DNA from: Fonsecaea monophora
Lineage: Eukaryota; Ascomycota; Eurotiomycetes; Chaetothyriales; Herpotrichiellaceae
Reading direction: 5' to 3'
DNA: 64,000 bases
Assembly: GCF_001642475.1 (NCBI RefSeq)
Contig: NW_019173935.1
Coordinates: 558,001 to 622,000 of the forward strand
How positions within the stretch are numbered: the first letter of the stretch is position 1; each line of letters begins with the position of its first letter. Below, one piece after another: positions 1-10,918 of this stretch. The translations under genes were made by a program, and so were the position numbers. The notes under the pieces were generated by a model. It was not told the DNA's origin, searched no databases, and worked only from the letters and a program-made list of their open reading frames with translations.

Positions 1-35
1 GACCTGCAACAACCACCCAACAACCATTGATATCC

Positions 36-59
36 ATGATACCGACAATCTCGCCCTGA
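36..59 (+). promoter_or_regulatory. Possible upstream ORF of the Ssr4-like gene
   Basis: A 7-codon ATG...TGA reading frame ends 21 bases before the chosen ATG of the Ssr4-like gene. If transcription starts upstream of it, this would be a uORF able to lower translation. The transcript start is unknown, so the role is inference. Confidence 0.25.
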
Positions 60-80
60 GAGCCGCGCACTTGTTCCAAG

Positions 81-2250
81 ATGAACCCAATGATGAAAGA
101 CCCTGCGGCTGGCATCCCGCCGCAGCTGGTGAGTCGCAACATCCTCCACTCGATTCCTTTCCCACAACCCTAAACTGACCTTTGCCCGCACCTCAGCTGC
201 CACATCTGCACCTCGTCTCCAAATATCGTTACCCAATTACGAGCAATCCTGCAGTCGATACCATTGTCGCATACCTCCTGGAGGCACCCAAGATTGTGCG
301 CGACCTGCAGCCTATGCAATGGCAGTTCATCGACACTCCGCCAGACGGCACCTTGATCCTCGAATGGCAGCCCCTCGAATACCTGGGCACAAACTATGCG
401 AGTGACGGCTTCATTTGGGCAGACGTGGAGCATGTGTACAAATCTGAAGTCCGTGGATATGTAGGTAACCAACAATATCAAACTCATCGCAGCGCGCTAA
501 CTATGCTTCTTGTCAGACTCTGGAAATGTTTCTGCAAAGAGCGGGATTTCGAGCCACGGGCGAAGTCATGGCCACACACAGCAGAAGACGCTATCGCCTC
601 CTTCCTGGAAACCCAGCTCATGGTCTCCCGAACCCTGACCCTAGCTTGTGGTTGACTCACTACTCCAAAGCCTCTCCGCGCGACCACGTACCCGCCGCCA
701 ACATCCCCATTTTGCCTCATGTTCATGCGATCCTGCAACAGCGTCGCATGATTCAGAGCCAAGGGCAACTACCTAGAAAGGACTTTATGCTACACGATCG
801 ATCAAATTGGCCTACGATGCACCTGCCTCCGGGGGTACCCAGAGGACCTGCCCAAGGACAAATTCCTCCTGGGGTTGGTCATAGAAGAGGTGCCAGCATC
901 ACCCAAGACACGACAGTGGAGGAGGAAGAAGACGTATCTCGTGGTGACTTGCTTGATTTTATGGCTCCCAGAGACATCAGCCGGGTTCGCTATGAGCAAC
1001 ACCATGAATGGATGGAGGAGCTAATTGAGTCGCCATATCCCACCCTCTCCATCATCCCTAGCGACTTGGGTTTTGGGCGAAAGGGCCAGCTGGAAGAACT
1101 GACCAAAGATTTCTTCGACGCTCCTGTCTCGGCGGCGAGAGAACCCAGCAATGGGCCGCCGCCACGAGTTGGGAAATTGCCTGCTGGCCAAGCTGATGAC
1201 TTCATCAAACGGGCTTCTGAAAAGCTAGCCAAAATGCAAGAAGAGCTAGAAGAAATGAGGAAACGGCACGCTCGCAGACTGGAAAAACTGCGTCGCTCCA
1301 CGACCTTGACAGCTGCCGAGAAGAAGTTACGGACAGCGCCGGATGTGGCAGGGAGACCAAGTATCTCCAAAGATGGTCCCAGTGGCGATGCCGACATCGT
1401 CACGCGAGACCCGGTTGATAACATCATGGAAACAGTAGAGTCAGACATGGGCCAGAAGCTGACAAAGACCAATACCGTGACGCTGATTTCAAGAGGGGGC
1501 TTGGAGGAGCGAAATAAAGTCACTGCAGCCCCTCCCCAGCCTCCAGCTGCGGTCGTTTCTTCGCCAGAGAAGACTATCCAAACTCTTCCCAATGCAGGAA
1601 GTTCCAGCGCTCAACAACTGCCACAGCCACAGCCACAGCTGAGCGCAACTATGGTCGAAGAGCCAAAGCAAGAGCAGCAACAAACCTTTCCGGTCACCAA
1701 CGAGCAGCAAAACCCGGTGACTGCGGAAGCAGTCCCTACACCATCTGAAGCCCAAACGGCACAGTCTACGGAGGTCAAACAGCAGCCTGAAGAAGCCAAC
1801 CAGCAAGCCGAAGAACTTCCGCAAATGGACGATCTTGTCACAGATGTGAACATGGATGGTATGGACGACCAAGTTGAAAATGTCAACCAAGACGGAGACG
1901 AATGGGTTATGATTGGGGAAGATGGAGGTCAGAACGACTTGGAAATCCCCGAGATGGCAGATGAGGATCAACAGCACGAAAATCATGCTGTAGCTGATGC
2001 CTCTGGGGACCACTCCAATAATGGCCAGAGCACTGACCAGCCACAGCAAGTTCAGGCTGAGCCTCCTCCGGACGGAGCACTGAACACTCCTGATTTCGGA
2101 ATGGGAGGGGATTTTGATAATGTCGAAGTGGACACAGCTGGGGATGCGCTTGCAAGTTATGAGAACGATGACGACTTGAACCTGGACGGCATGGAAGGCT
2201 CTGCCTTTGGAGACGCTTTCCACCCTGAGGAAGATGAGGAGATCTCATAG
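81..2250 (+). CDS. ssr4: Ssr4-like subunit of SWI/SNF and RSC chromatin remodelling complexes
   Basis: Three exons, 81-128, 197-460 and 517-2250, give 681 residues; both introns are GT-AG and fall between codons. The first ~150 residues (PHLHLVSKYRYP, a DxxLxLEWQPLE-type stretch, then FLQRAGFRATGEV and RRRYRLLPGNP) match the fungal domain once called DUF1750, now the Ssr4 N-terminal family, known from fission yeast SWI/SNF and RSC. The middle has a basic coiled coil (KLAKMQEELEEMRKRHARRL). The C-terminal third is disordered, Gln/Pro-rich and then very acidic, which is usual for chromatin cofactors. Role: nuclear nucleosome remodelling, inferred from the family. The ATG at 81 is chosen because the first exon reads into a clean donor at 129; a farther upstream start cannot be excluded since the window begins only 80 bases earlier. 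Confidence 0.82.
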
Positions 2251-2722
2251 GATGAGTATATCCCTCTTTTTCCGGGAGGGAGTGGGTGAGGTTCGGGCCT
2301 GATTGTTCTACTAGAACTTGAATGTATACCAGCATTTTGATAGAAAGGGGCAATGCGACACAAATGGCTTCGATATGTGTACACAACATGCCTTGATGTG
2401 ACCAAAAGTGGTTTATCAAGTTTATCGACTGCGGCAGCCGTACAGATTGCGAGAAAGTCCCACGTGCGCCGTGACATGGAAAAAAAAAATACGAGGGGAT
2501 CGACCTCTGCCTCGACTGAATTTTCTTCTGTTACAAGGTGTTGTTCTGTAGCCCTAGTAAAATATCCATCCATCGTCAAATGGGCTTTTCCGCCATTCTA
2601 AGATTCAGATAAGGCGACTTGCTTATCGTCTGGCTGCTGCGTCTTTTGGTGTGGTGCCTTTTCCTCCCGCATTTACCGAATCGCTGGAATCCATATCCGG
2701 AACCAGCATTTCGCTTCTCGCA
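2251..2722. other. Intergenic: 3' flank of ssr4 and promoter of the RTG2-like gene
   Basis: No gene seen. It holds a palindromic E-box CACGTG at 2461-2466 (a possible bHLH site) and an A9-10 run near 2480. Neither is proven to act. Confidence 0.5.
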
Positions 2723-4645
2723 ATGTTACGCACGCCCTCGCCGAGCAGCCTCTATGGCTTGGTGGACATGGGAAGGTAATATAGCATCCTCCAGCCGATA
2801 TTTCACGCCATTTCCTGCGGCTACACAGATACTGACGGTGTCCGGGATGGCGGCGTCGACAGCAATGGCATCCGGTTCTCCATCACCGACCTCTCACCCT
2901 CAACCGCCCGCTCCCTTCCCACTGTCTTCCAAGATCGCGAAGGGATCTCGCTGTTCGACGCTCAATACTCGACCGGCGTCAAGGGTCCTATCCCCCAAGA
3001 CACCATCGACGAGGTCCTTTCGTCACTGACTAAATTCAAGTCAGCATGCGCCGACTTTGGGGTGCCCGAGACCAACATCAGAGTCCTGGCCACCGAAGCC
3101 ACGAGAAATGCGGAAAACTCGGCCGACTTTCGGCGGCAGATCAAGGAGGCCACGGGCTGGGAGGTCGACATGTTGCCCAAGGAGGCTGAAGGGAGGATAG
3201 GTGCCATGGGGGTGGCCAGCAGCTTTGCTTCGGTCGAGGGCCTGGTCATGGATCTGGGTGGTACTACGAGAGCCCTCCCTCCCCTTTCTCCTTCTGCTTA
3301 GGAAGATTTTTAAATGTCATTTATTGGCTGGTTGACTAACTGACTGCCGACAAACCCAGGAGGAAGCACTCAGATAACGTGGATGATTGCCAAAGACGGC
3401 CACGTCCAGACCAGTCCCAAGGGCAGCATCTCGTTCCCCTACGGCGCTGCAGCCATGACCAGAAGGCTGAGAGAACTCTCCGCGTCCTCTTCAGATCACG
3501 ACGGTCACCACAAATCCAAATCCGCGGTACAATCGCCAGTGGAAGAACTGGAAGAGGACATGAAAGCCCAGTTCCGCCAGGCTTATCAAGACCTGGACAT
3601 CCCTGATTCTCTACAGCACAAGGCCATGCATGGCGGTCTCACGCTGTATCTCTCCGGTGGCGGCTTTCGGGGTTGGGGATACCTGCTCATGTCGCAGCAC
3701 AAGGTGTCGCCGTACCCCATACCCATCATCAACGGATTCTGCGTCTCGAAGCGCGAGTTCCAACAGACGAGGGAAATCACAGCCGTGGCGGCCGAGGAGT
3801 CGGTTTTCAGGATCTCCAAGCGGCGCGCCGAGCAGGTCCCAGCCGTGGCGTTCCTGGTCAATGTCCTCGTCAGCGCACTGCCCATGATCCAGCAAGTGCG
3901 GTTCTGCCAGGGCGGAGTGCGCGAAGGGTTCCTCTTCGACACGCTCGAGGCGCCGATAAAAGCACTCGATCCCTTACCCGCGGCCACCGCACAGTACGGC
4001 ACCTCCTCCGCCGCCGACCTCGCGGCCCTCCTGTGGGACGGCCTACCTGGCGAGAACCACCTCGACCGCTCCCTCCCGCCGTCATTCACCCCATCCCTGA
4101 TCCGCGCCGTGGCGGACATGATGTACCTGCACCTGCCTCTCCCCAAGGAGACGCGTTCCCTGTCGGCGCTGCACGCACCCATCACGGGTGTGCTGACCTC
4201 GGCGCATGGCATCTCGCACACAGACCGAGCCATCTTAGCCCTGGCGCTCTGCGCGCGGTGGAACGTCGACCTCCCGCCTCCGCACGAGGCCTTGCAGGTG
4301 CGGCTGCGCGCCGTCCTCACACACCAGGAGGGCTTCTGGGCGAACTACCTGGGCGCGCTGGCCGGCCTGCTCGGCACCATCTACCCGGCCGGCCACATCA
4401 TCGACGTCCAGCGGCCGCGCGTGAAGCTCGCCGCGCGCTGGGCTGATGGACTGGGCAAAAAGGGCCTGAGCCAGGGCGTCTTGCTCCGCGTCCAGTGCCG
4501 TCGCGAGGACCCCCTGACCGTGCCCCTCGCGCTGAACCCGCTGGTCAACGAGCTGGAGAAGGTCGGCAAGAAGAAACACCGCGTCGGCGGCGAGCATGGC
4601 TTTGGTGTCCCCGTCGACGTCAAGATTGAGCGGGACTTGGTGTAG
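2723..4645 (+). CDS. RTG2-like protein, Ppx/GppA phosphatase family
   Basis: Exons 2723-2775, 2863-3260 and 3360-4645 join in frame (donors at 2776 and 3261, acceptors at 2862 and 3359) to give 578 residues. The sugar-kinase/actin-type phosphate loops of the exopolyphosphatase/GppA superfamily are visible: VDMGSNGIRFS close to the N-terminus, split by intron 1, and DLGGGSTQITW across intron 2, with the RVLATEATRNA stretch between them. In ascomycetes this family is usually named retrograde regulation protein 2, a cytosolic sensor that relays mitochondrial dysfunction to the nucleus in yeast; some members may be true exopolyphosphatases. The C-terminal half (LSGGGFRGWGYLL onward) is the fungal extension. 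The last ~700 bases are markedly richer in G/C at third positions than the first exons. The pathway role is inferred from the family only. Confidence 0.85.
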
Positions 4646-4977
4646 TTGGTGCGCGAGGTATATTACCCTCAAGAAGAGAGGCCGAGAGGGAGGGAGGGGG
4701 AGAGAGAGTGAGACAAGCAAGCGTACTTGTTCTTGAATAATAGGTACTCAGAACGAGTCAAGTAACGTGGTAACGTGGTTGCTACTACGTATGCACGTAT
4801 GTACGTTATGTATGTAAGTTCGTGTATTCTGTGAACTCCTCTATGATTCACATACCGACCAAATACTTATCTGTCTCGGCACGTTTGATCCTAGTCTCTA
4901 TGGGATTCATCTAACATGACAAAACGTGAAGAGCTAGCCAGCTAGCTAATACCACCGCTAAATTTCGCACGTCTTAC
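4646..4977. other. Intergenic between convergent genes
   Basis: No gene. Contains a GA-rich run (about 4675-4713) and a tract of short ACGT/ATGTA-type repeats (about 4760-4820). Confidence 0.5.
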
Positions 4978-7566
4978 TTAGATGACCCTGAGCTTTTCCG
5001 CGCCGGCTGTTGCGTCCCAAAACTCGCTCGGCTGGTCACAGCCCATCTGGTCCTTGAGGACCTCCCCTTCCATCCACCCTTGCACAAAACACGTCCCTAA
5101 AAGCCTGTACGCGCCTGCGATCTCCGGGTGCTCGCTCAACAAGACCGGGACGGAACACGTCGCCAGGATGGCCAGGTGGAGCGGCCCGTTGTGGCCGTCG
5201 TAAGCACCCTCACCCTTGCCTTTGCCGACATAGGCTGGTAGGAGACCCATGTATCCCTTTTCAGAGATAAACAGATTCCTCCCGCGCATGATGGTGCGCA
5301 CAACGTCCCACGCTTCCAGGCTCGAGTAGTTGGCTCCCCGCCAGGGGACGTGGCGAGACCGATTTGGGTCCTGGTCGCGATTTAACCTTGGCTTGAAGGG
5401 TATGCAAGCATATGGTGCTGTCCAGAAATCTTCATCCCGAGGCATCTTGGAACCGTCTTCTGTCTTTGGCCACGAAGCAACGCAATCGCCGTGCACCATT
5501 GCTATCGCGGCTTGCGCGGCATCGTCGTAGGAGGTGATATTGTTCTTCGCGAAGAAGTCCTTGCAAAACCCAACCAGGCCTGGAATTGCTGCTTCCACGG
5601 GGACACCATCAATCGGGCTGGCTACAACACCATCGACCTTGTCCAGAATGATGCCCATGCAGTGCAGCGTGTTGCCGTCGAACTCAAAGTATTTGTTTTT
5701 CCCAGGCTCTTGATAGAGACCGCCATCGGTGCAGTATACTCTGCCATCAATGTCATCCTGCATGGACATGCGAAGTGGCCGGAATCTCTCACGACGGACG
5801 AGAGAGCTCGACAGCGTTGAGGTGCTCCAATCCGGACACCACGAAGGTGCCTTCGAATAGAATCCGTGCTGATCGACCGGCTTGGTGAATTCGGAGGCGG
5901 CAATCATATCTAGACTGCCACTGTGTGTACACCATGCTTTGGTAAAGTCCATATAGGTATCCTCGTAAGCGCGTGAATAATCTGCCTTAAAGTCCAATCC
6001 AGTCCTGTCGCGCGCGACATTCCACAGCGCGAACAACTTGTCGTGTGGGATGGCAGCTTCAAAATCTCGGGCAAGGATTGCAGATTCAAGGTATCCAGGC
6101 GCTGTGTCTCTGATGCCGTGTGTAATGAATCCACCACGGTTCCTGCCAATGTGGAGGTGGCGAAAATAAAGGAGCTTGCGAATGTAGAGCAGCTGAGCTC
6201 GTTCGACGTCTCGTAAGTCGGGGGTTGCATCTTTCATTTTCTGAGGAAGATCTGGATCCCGCGATATCATGTCGCTCAGATGGCCTGCCGCCGTCTCGAG
6301 GGCTTCGAATTCGGTGCCAATGCGCATCCCGCAGGAAATCACCGGGTTCGAGGCCAAGGCCACCTCTTGCACGACCCATGCTCTCCGAAAATAAGGCCGG
6401 GTCAGGAAGAGGTACAGTGCCGCGCAAAGTCGAGGAATTTCGCCAGGATCGATCCGCTCTGGCTTGCCGATGATGAACTCATAGTCTTCGTCCATGCGAA
6501 TCATAGGTTCCTGGAGGTGCTTGACAAAGTCCTGGGCGACATCACTGTACTGATCCTCTTCGCCTACGTCACAGACAACAACTGCAGCATGGTCGTAGAC
6601 GGCAGCGATGCGAGGGATCTGATGGTTTTTTTCACTCATGTCAGATTGATTGATGCATATAGCATCTGCCCAGACAGCGCATGCACGTGGCGACGAGGAT
6701 GGCCGCAGCCGACGGAGGGCACGTTCCAGGTTCTGTCGAATCTGCATCGATTGGCCCATCACAGTGATCTCGACGGCGTCGTCCACGTTCCCCCACGTGT
6801 ACGACAAAGCGTGGTAGACCACGTCAGAGGCAAGCGGACAGTGCGCCAGATGGAGCACCAACGGCGCCTGCTTGTCCTCATTCGGGTCGATCACGATTAT
6901 GCGGGTCTCATCAGCCACAGTATCCAGTGGCACGTATTGGTAGGGTTGAGTCGGCTGGTCGTTGGAGACTCTGCTCCCAAGCTTGATGGGATAGACCTTT
7001 GGCAAAGGCCATTGATCTGGTAGATCATGCCACTTCTTGGTCCAGTCTCTATATCGAGAATCAATCACCCTTTCAAACACTCCTTGGTCCATCAAATCTC
7101 GCAGAAAATGTTGCATGTCTACCACCAATTCCGCTTTCTCGTAAATCTTATCCTGGAATTCGCGGGTCCAATAGCGAGCCATCTCATCCGGATTTTGCTG
7201 GTCGACACATATGTATCGAATCCAAAGCCTCATAGGTTTGTCGCCGGAGCTACTGAAGTATCGAAGAAACCTGTGTAACGCTACCGAGACGAGGAGGCAT
7301 TTGCCATTGACGAGAATCAATTCCTCCAGCAAACGGTATCCTCGAGCATTCCGGACGGCGGTGAATGGGTCGGCGTGACCTAACAATTGGGTCTCCATGG
7401 TACAACTGACCAGACCGTCTTGTTCAACCTGGTCATCACCCACTGGATGTCGCTGCAACACAAGAAAACGAACCTCTTCGTTCTCCACATCGAGATTGCC
7501 ATAACAGAAGGGTTCACCCTGAACTATTTCACGGAATCCTTGATCGTTGACCACCACTTCGGCCAT
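4978..7566 (-). CDS. HET-domain protein with an apparent second, degenerate HET module
   Basis: Single open frame of 862 residues with no intron needed. Residues ~208-340 carry a canonical heterokaryon-incompatibility (HET) domain: YHALSYTWG at 252-259, a short hinge ending ITVMGQSM, then VWADAICINQ at 298-307 and a following helix to VVVCDVG. Such proteins mediate non-self recognition and programmed death in filamentous fungi, and HET domains are thought to be TIR-like. Residues ~31-150 look like an earlier copy: ILVNGKCLLV, then LHRFLRYF, then LWIRYICVDQ at 114-123. The ALSYTWG signature is missing there. The C-terminal ~500 residues show no domain I recognise. No NACHT, WD40 or ankyrin repeats are visible. 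Its partner and trigger are unknown. Confidence 0.88.
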   Translation of the reverse strand: MAEVVVNDQGFREIVQGEPFCYGNLDVENEEVRFLVLQRHPVGDDQVEQDGLVSCTMETQLLGHADPFTAVRNARGYRLLEELILVNGKCLLVSVALHRFLRYFSSSGDKPMRLWIRYICVDQQNPDEMARYWTREFQDKIYEKAELVVDMQHFLRDLMDQGVFERVIDSRYRDWTKKWHDLPDQWPLPKVYPIKLGSRVSNDQPTQPYQYVPLDTVADETRIIVIDPNEDKQAPLVLHLAHCPLASDVVYHALSYTWGNVDDAVEITVMGQSMQIRQNLERALRRLRPSSSPRACAVWADAICINQSDMSEKNHQIPRIAAVYDHAAVVVCDVGEEDQYSDVAQDFVKHLQEPMIRMDEDYEFIIGKPERIDPGEIPRLCAALYLFLTRPYFRRAWVVQEVALASNPVISCGMRIGTEFEALETAAGHLSDMISRDPDLPQKMKDATPDLRDVERAQLLYIRKLLYFRHLHIGRNRGGFITHGIRDTAPGYLESAILARDFEAAIPHDKLFALWNVARDRTGLDFKADYSRAYEDTYMDFTKAWCTHSGSLDMIAASEFTKPVDQHGFYSKAPSWCPDWSTSTLSSSLVRRERFRPLRMSMQDDIDGRVYCTDGGLYQEPGKNKYFEFDGNTLHCMGIILDKVDGVVASPIDGVPVEAAIPGLVGFCKDFFAKNNITSYDDAAQAAIAMVHGDCVASWPKTEDGSKMPRDEDFWTAPYACIPFKPRLNRDQDPNRSRHVPWRGANYSSLEAWDVVRTIMRGRNLFISEKGYMGLLPAYVGKGKGEGAYDGHNGPLHLAILATCSVPVLLSEHPEIAGAYRLLGTCFVQGWMEGEVLKDQMGCDQPSEFWDATAGAEKLRVI

Positions 7567-8310
7567 TGCACTTGCAGGCCTTTGCGGTGTTGCATAGAGA
7601 ATGCATCGTGTTGATGGGACGCCTCAGATGCATTGTGTATTTTGTACCTCGTAAATTCAGGGACGCTGGACTGGGGACTGGAGCCTGAACACAAGGAGTA
7701 CCAGGACACATTGGGAGAAGTGCGAAAGTATGCCTGTTGATGAGACACTTGATTTGGGGGCCATTTTCCTGGCATGAACAATGAGCATATTATTTTGTAC
7801 TCAGCACTTTAGTGCCTTGGTGCTTGACGAGGCTGGCGCAGGCAAATGCCAAGAGCCAAGCCTGCGTCGGTGCTGGTCTACATCATCATTCGATTCATCA
7901 AGCTTCTCTAGCAACACCAACAAGCATTTGCTATCACGCAGGTTCGCCATCAGCTACGGCTTTACTTCCCGCTTTAAAGTTGCCACTACAGCTCGAAGCT
8001 ATTGAAAGCCTACGAGATGGGCATGATCGGCTCAGCTCCCACTTCCATGGGGTGATCTGCCGGACCTCCTACAGCACAGATCCTCGAGGTACCTCGCATG
8101 AATGCTCCGGCTCTAAGAAGAAACACAAACTCAACAAATTCCACTCTTCTAGCCTCTAGATTTCATTACTTGATACAAAAACCCCTTGGTCCCCGACAAC
8201 ATATGACTCCAACGTGCTAACTTCCTGCGCTCGGTGGCTACGACTGGCCTTCCGTTCTTCTTCTGTCCGTCTTTCCTTCCTTTGTCCACACCAAGTACTG
8301 TACCGGCGTT
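7567..8310. other. Divergent promoter region (HET gene / permease)
   Basis: About 740 bases between two divergent starts. Short open frames here have no recognisable protein content. I see no clear TATA box or RNA gene. Confidence 0.5.
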
Positions 8311-10245
8311 ATGGGCATATTTAGAGCCCAACATGTGGCTCCTACGGGCCTTGTCTCACATGGAAGCGTATCAAGAGATCTCCCAAGCTCGACTGATGCC
8401 GAGAAAGATATTTCCACAGATGCCACAGAGTCAACCGTTGCTAGTGTGCATATAGACCCTGTATTGGAGAGGAGGGTTGTGCGCAAGATTGACCTGCACG
8501 TCACTCCACTTGTTACCTTCTTATGTGAGTCGCCCATCTGAACGCTCTGTCTCCGGTCAAAGGATGCTGTGAACGATGTAAAAGACAAGTTCTTGAGTGG
8601 GGAGCTCCTATCTTCGTTCTGCCACCAAGTTGAATTCTTGATAGAGCTCTCATTCCGAAGCGTGACTGTATTCCTTGACATAACCCATGGGTTGACAGTT
8701 TGCAGTTCTACTTTCGTTCCTTGACCGATCCAATATCGGCAATGCGCGTATTGCTGGAATGGAGGACGACCTCGATCTGACCAGCAATCGATATGAGTGG
8801 TTGTTGACAATATTCTACATCTCATATATTGTGTTCCAATTCCAGGTGCGCTCTTATGGCCAGATGGGTTTGAGCTGGCCGTCATGCTGACTGTTTACTA
8901 CAGGGTTTCATGTGGAAGATAATGTAAGTGAATACGCGGGCTGTCTGTAGAGCGTGTTTCGCCGACAGATACCAGAAAGCCACATATTTGGGCTTGCTTT
9001 ATCACTCTTGCCTGGTAAGAGCATCTCTGATACCACCTACGGACTTTTTATCAACGTCGTAAGGGGAATTATTGCAACCTGTCAAGCCGCCACTCAGTCA
9101 TGGGGCGGGGAAATGGCCTTGCGATTTCTGCTCGGCGCCGCCGAAGCAGGCTTCGGGCCTAGCATTCCTTACCTGCTCAGTTTCTTCTACCTCAAACACG
9201 AGCATGGCTTTCGCAGCGGGATCTTCTTCGCGGCAGCTCCTCTCGCCAATACGTTCGCTGGAGCTCTCGCGTACGGAATCACGAGTGGTAACCCAGGCAT
9301 TGCCAAATGGAGGCTACTTTTCCTTGTGGAAGGCATTCCCACCATCCTGGCTGCTCCTTTGGCCTGGTTCTTCCTCCCTGATAGCCCGACTACTGCTCGG
9401 TTCTTGACTGCAGAAGAAAAGGAGGTTGCTCAGGCGAGAGTCATCAGGCAGCATGGTCACCAGGAGGCAGGCAAACACCGTGTCAGGCTCACGGAAGTCG
9501 GGCAAACCCTGCTTGACGCCAAAGCATGGTTTACAGCGGTAGTGCTACCCAACGTGATAGAGCGACCGGAATTTACTGACCGAGGTTCCAGTTGATGTAC
9601 TTCTCGTGCAATGTCTCTTACTCGTCCTTACCGGTCTTTTTGCCCACGATCCTCAATCAGATGGGATTCTCCTCCATCAACGCACAAGGGCTGTCGGCTC
9701 CCCCATATTTTGTCTCGGCCATTGTCACGATTTCGACATGTTGGATTGCGGACCGAACTCAACAACGCGGACTCATGATTGCTTTTCTAAGTTGTGTAGG
9801 CGGGATCGGTTATATCCTCCTGGCAACGTGCACAGCGGTAGCCCCGAGGTACCTCGGAACGTTTCTCTGTGCGTCCGGGGTGTTTCCCGCCATTGCCAAT
9901 ATTCTACCGTGGGTTGTCAATAACCAGGGAAGCGATAGTCGTCGCGGAATGGGAATAATCCTCCTCAACCTCGTTGGACAATGTGGGCCACTTCTCGGCA
10001 CTAGGATATTCCCCAAGTCCCAAGAGCCGCGATATGTTAAAGGGCAGAGTATCTGTGCGGGATTCATGTTCTTCAATGCATTGCTGGCCCTGTCTCTGAG
10101 GACACTTTTGGTGTGGAAGAACAAGAGATTGGACAGGAAGTATGGATCGCACGGTGGTTCGGATATGCAAAGGGCGACGAGTGGCGAGGCAGATACGAAT
10201 GTGGGAGAAGAGAATTATGGCAGGACATTCAGGTACATTCTTTAG
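8311..10245 (+). CDS. MFS permease, allantoate/nicotinate (Dal5/Tna1) type
   Basis: Six exons: 8311-8524, 8706-8845, 8904-8923, 8976-9014, 9064-9538 and 9592-10245, giving 513 residues. The joins were fixed by the family pattern: KIDLHVTPLVTFL continues into FLLSFLDRSNIGNARIAGM, MWKI continues into KPHIWACFITLAWG, then GGEMALRFLLGAAEAGFGPSI and PDSPTTARFLTAEE. This is the anion:cation symporter family of 12-helix plasma-membrane permeases that take up allantoate, ureidosuccinate, nicotinate or related acids with protons; the substrate here cannot be read from sequence. Exons of 20 and 39 nt are unusually small, and the reading frame shifts if either intron is retained. The final helices (SRRGMGIILLNLVGQCGPLLGTRIFP) and the C-terminus are complete. 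Confidence 0.87.
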
Positions 10246-10918
10246 TAGTATCTACTTGTATATACCGTGTGTGTCTCACTGCCTCTACTGAGCACATGCA
10301 TTCCGAGAATTACCTGTGTCTCTGTTTACCGACTAGCGCAAAGTGCTGTAGCTTGCGTGAACGGTGGTTCGCCTGACGTCACCGAGCATCAACCCACCCT
10401 GAGGTTATCTCCGATTAACTCCAGCGGGGCGTGTCGGATTGAGCACCGTAGGCATTCCGAAGCCGTTTTTGCTGGTGTTAGACCTGGCTCGCTGGTTACT
10501 ATATCCACCTTGCCTGTGTAGGTGACGACGTGCTTTCCCTCTATCAATTCTTCGCTCACTGTCCGCCCACTTGTCCCGCTTATCAACGGTCGGTTCCTGA
10601 AGAAGAGCGATTTCGGCACCTGGGGCTGCCGGATCGGGCACCGCCCTCGAATCGACTGCCCCTCTTTTCTCGCTGCCATTTCCCGCTGATTCTAGTGGTG
10701 ATTCTATACGATGGTGACATTGGCATTGGCGTTTGACATATCCATCTTTGAACCTGCAGGACCATTCCTTCCGAACTCCCAGGCTTGACCAACTGGTATA
10801 AAGTCCCTGCCGCGCCCTTCTTTTAGTCTTCGCACGGCACTGGTTCCTTCTCCGTCCGGATACCCATAGCCATTCTCAAACGTCTGCATCTAATCTCATC
10901 AGCTTGTCCCACCTCGAG
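10246..10918. other. Intergenic: permease 3' flank and dienelactone hydrolase promoter
   Basis: No gene seen in about 670 bases. A TATA-box candidate lies near the downstream gene and is listed separately. Confidence 0.5.
10797..10802 (+). promoter_or_regulatory. TATA-box candidate for the dienelactone hydrolase gene
   Basis: TATAAA lies 117 bases upstream of the ATG at 10919, followed by pyrimidine-rich sequence, a common core-promoter layout in filamentous fungi. Position and sequence only; no transcript data. Confidence 0.4.

Noticed and set aside
8699..8705. Earlier acceptor (ending 8698) for intron 1 of the first permease
   Set aside because: It shifts the frame and meets a stop soon after; the acceptor at 8705 restores FLLSFLDRSNIGNA.
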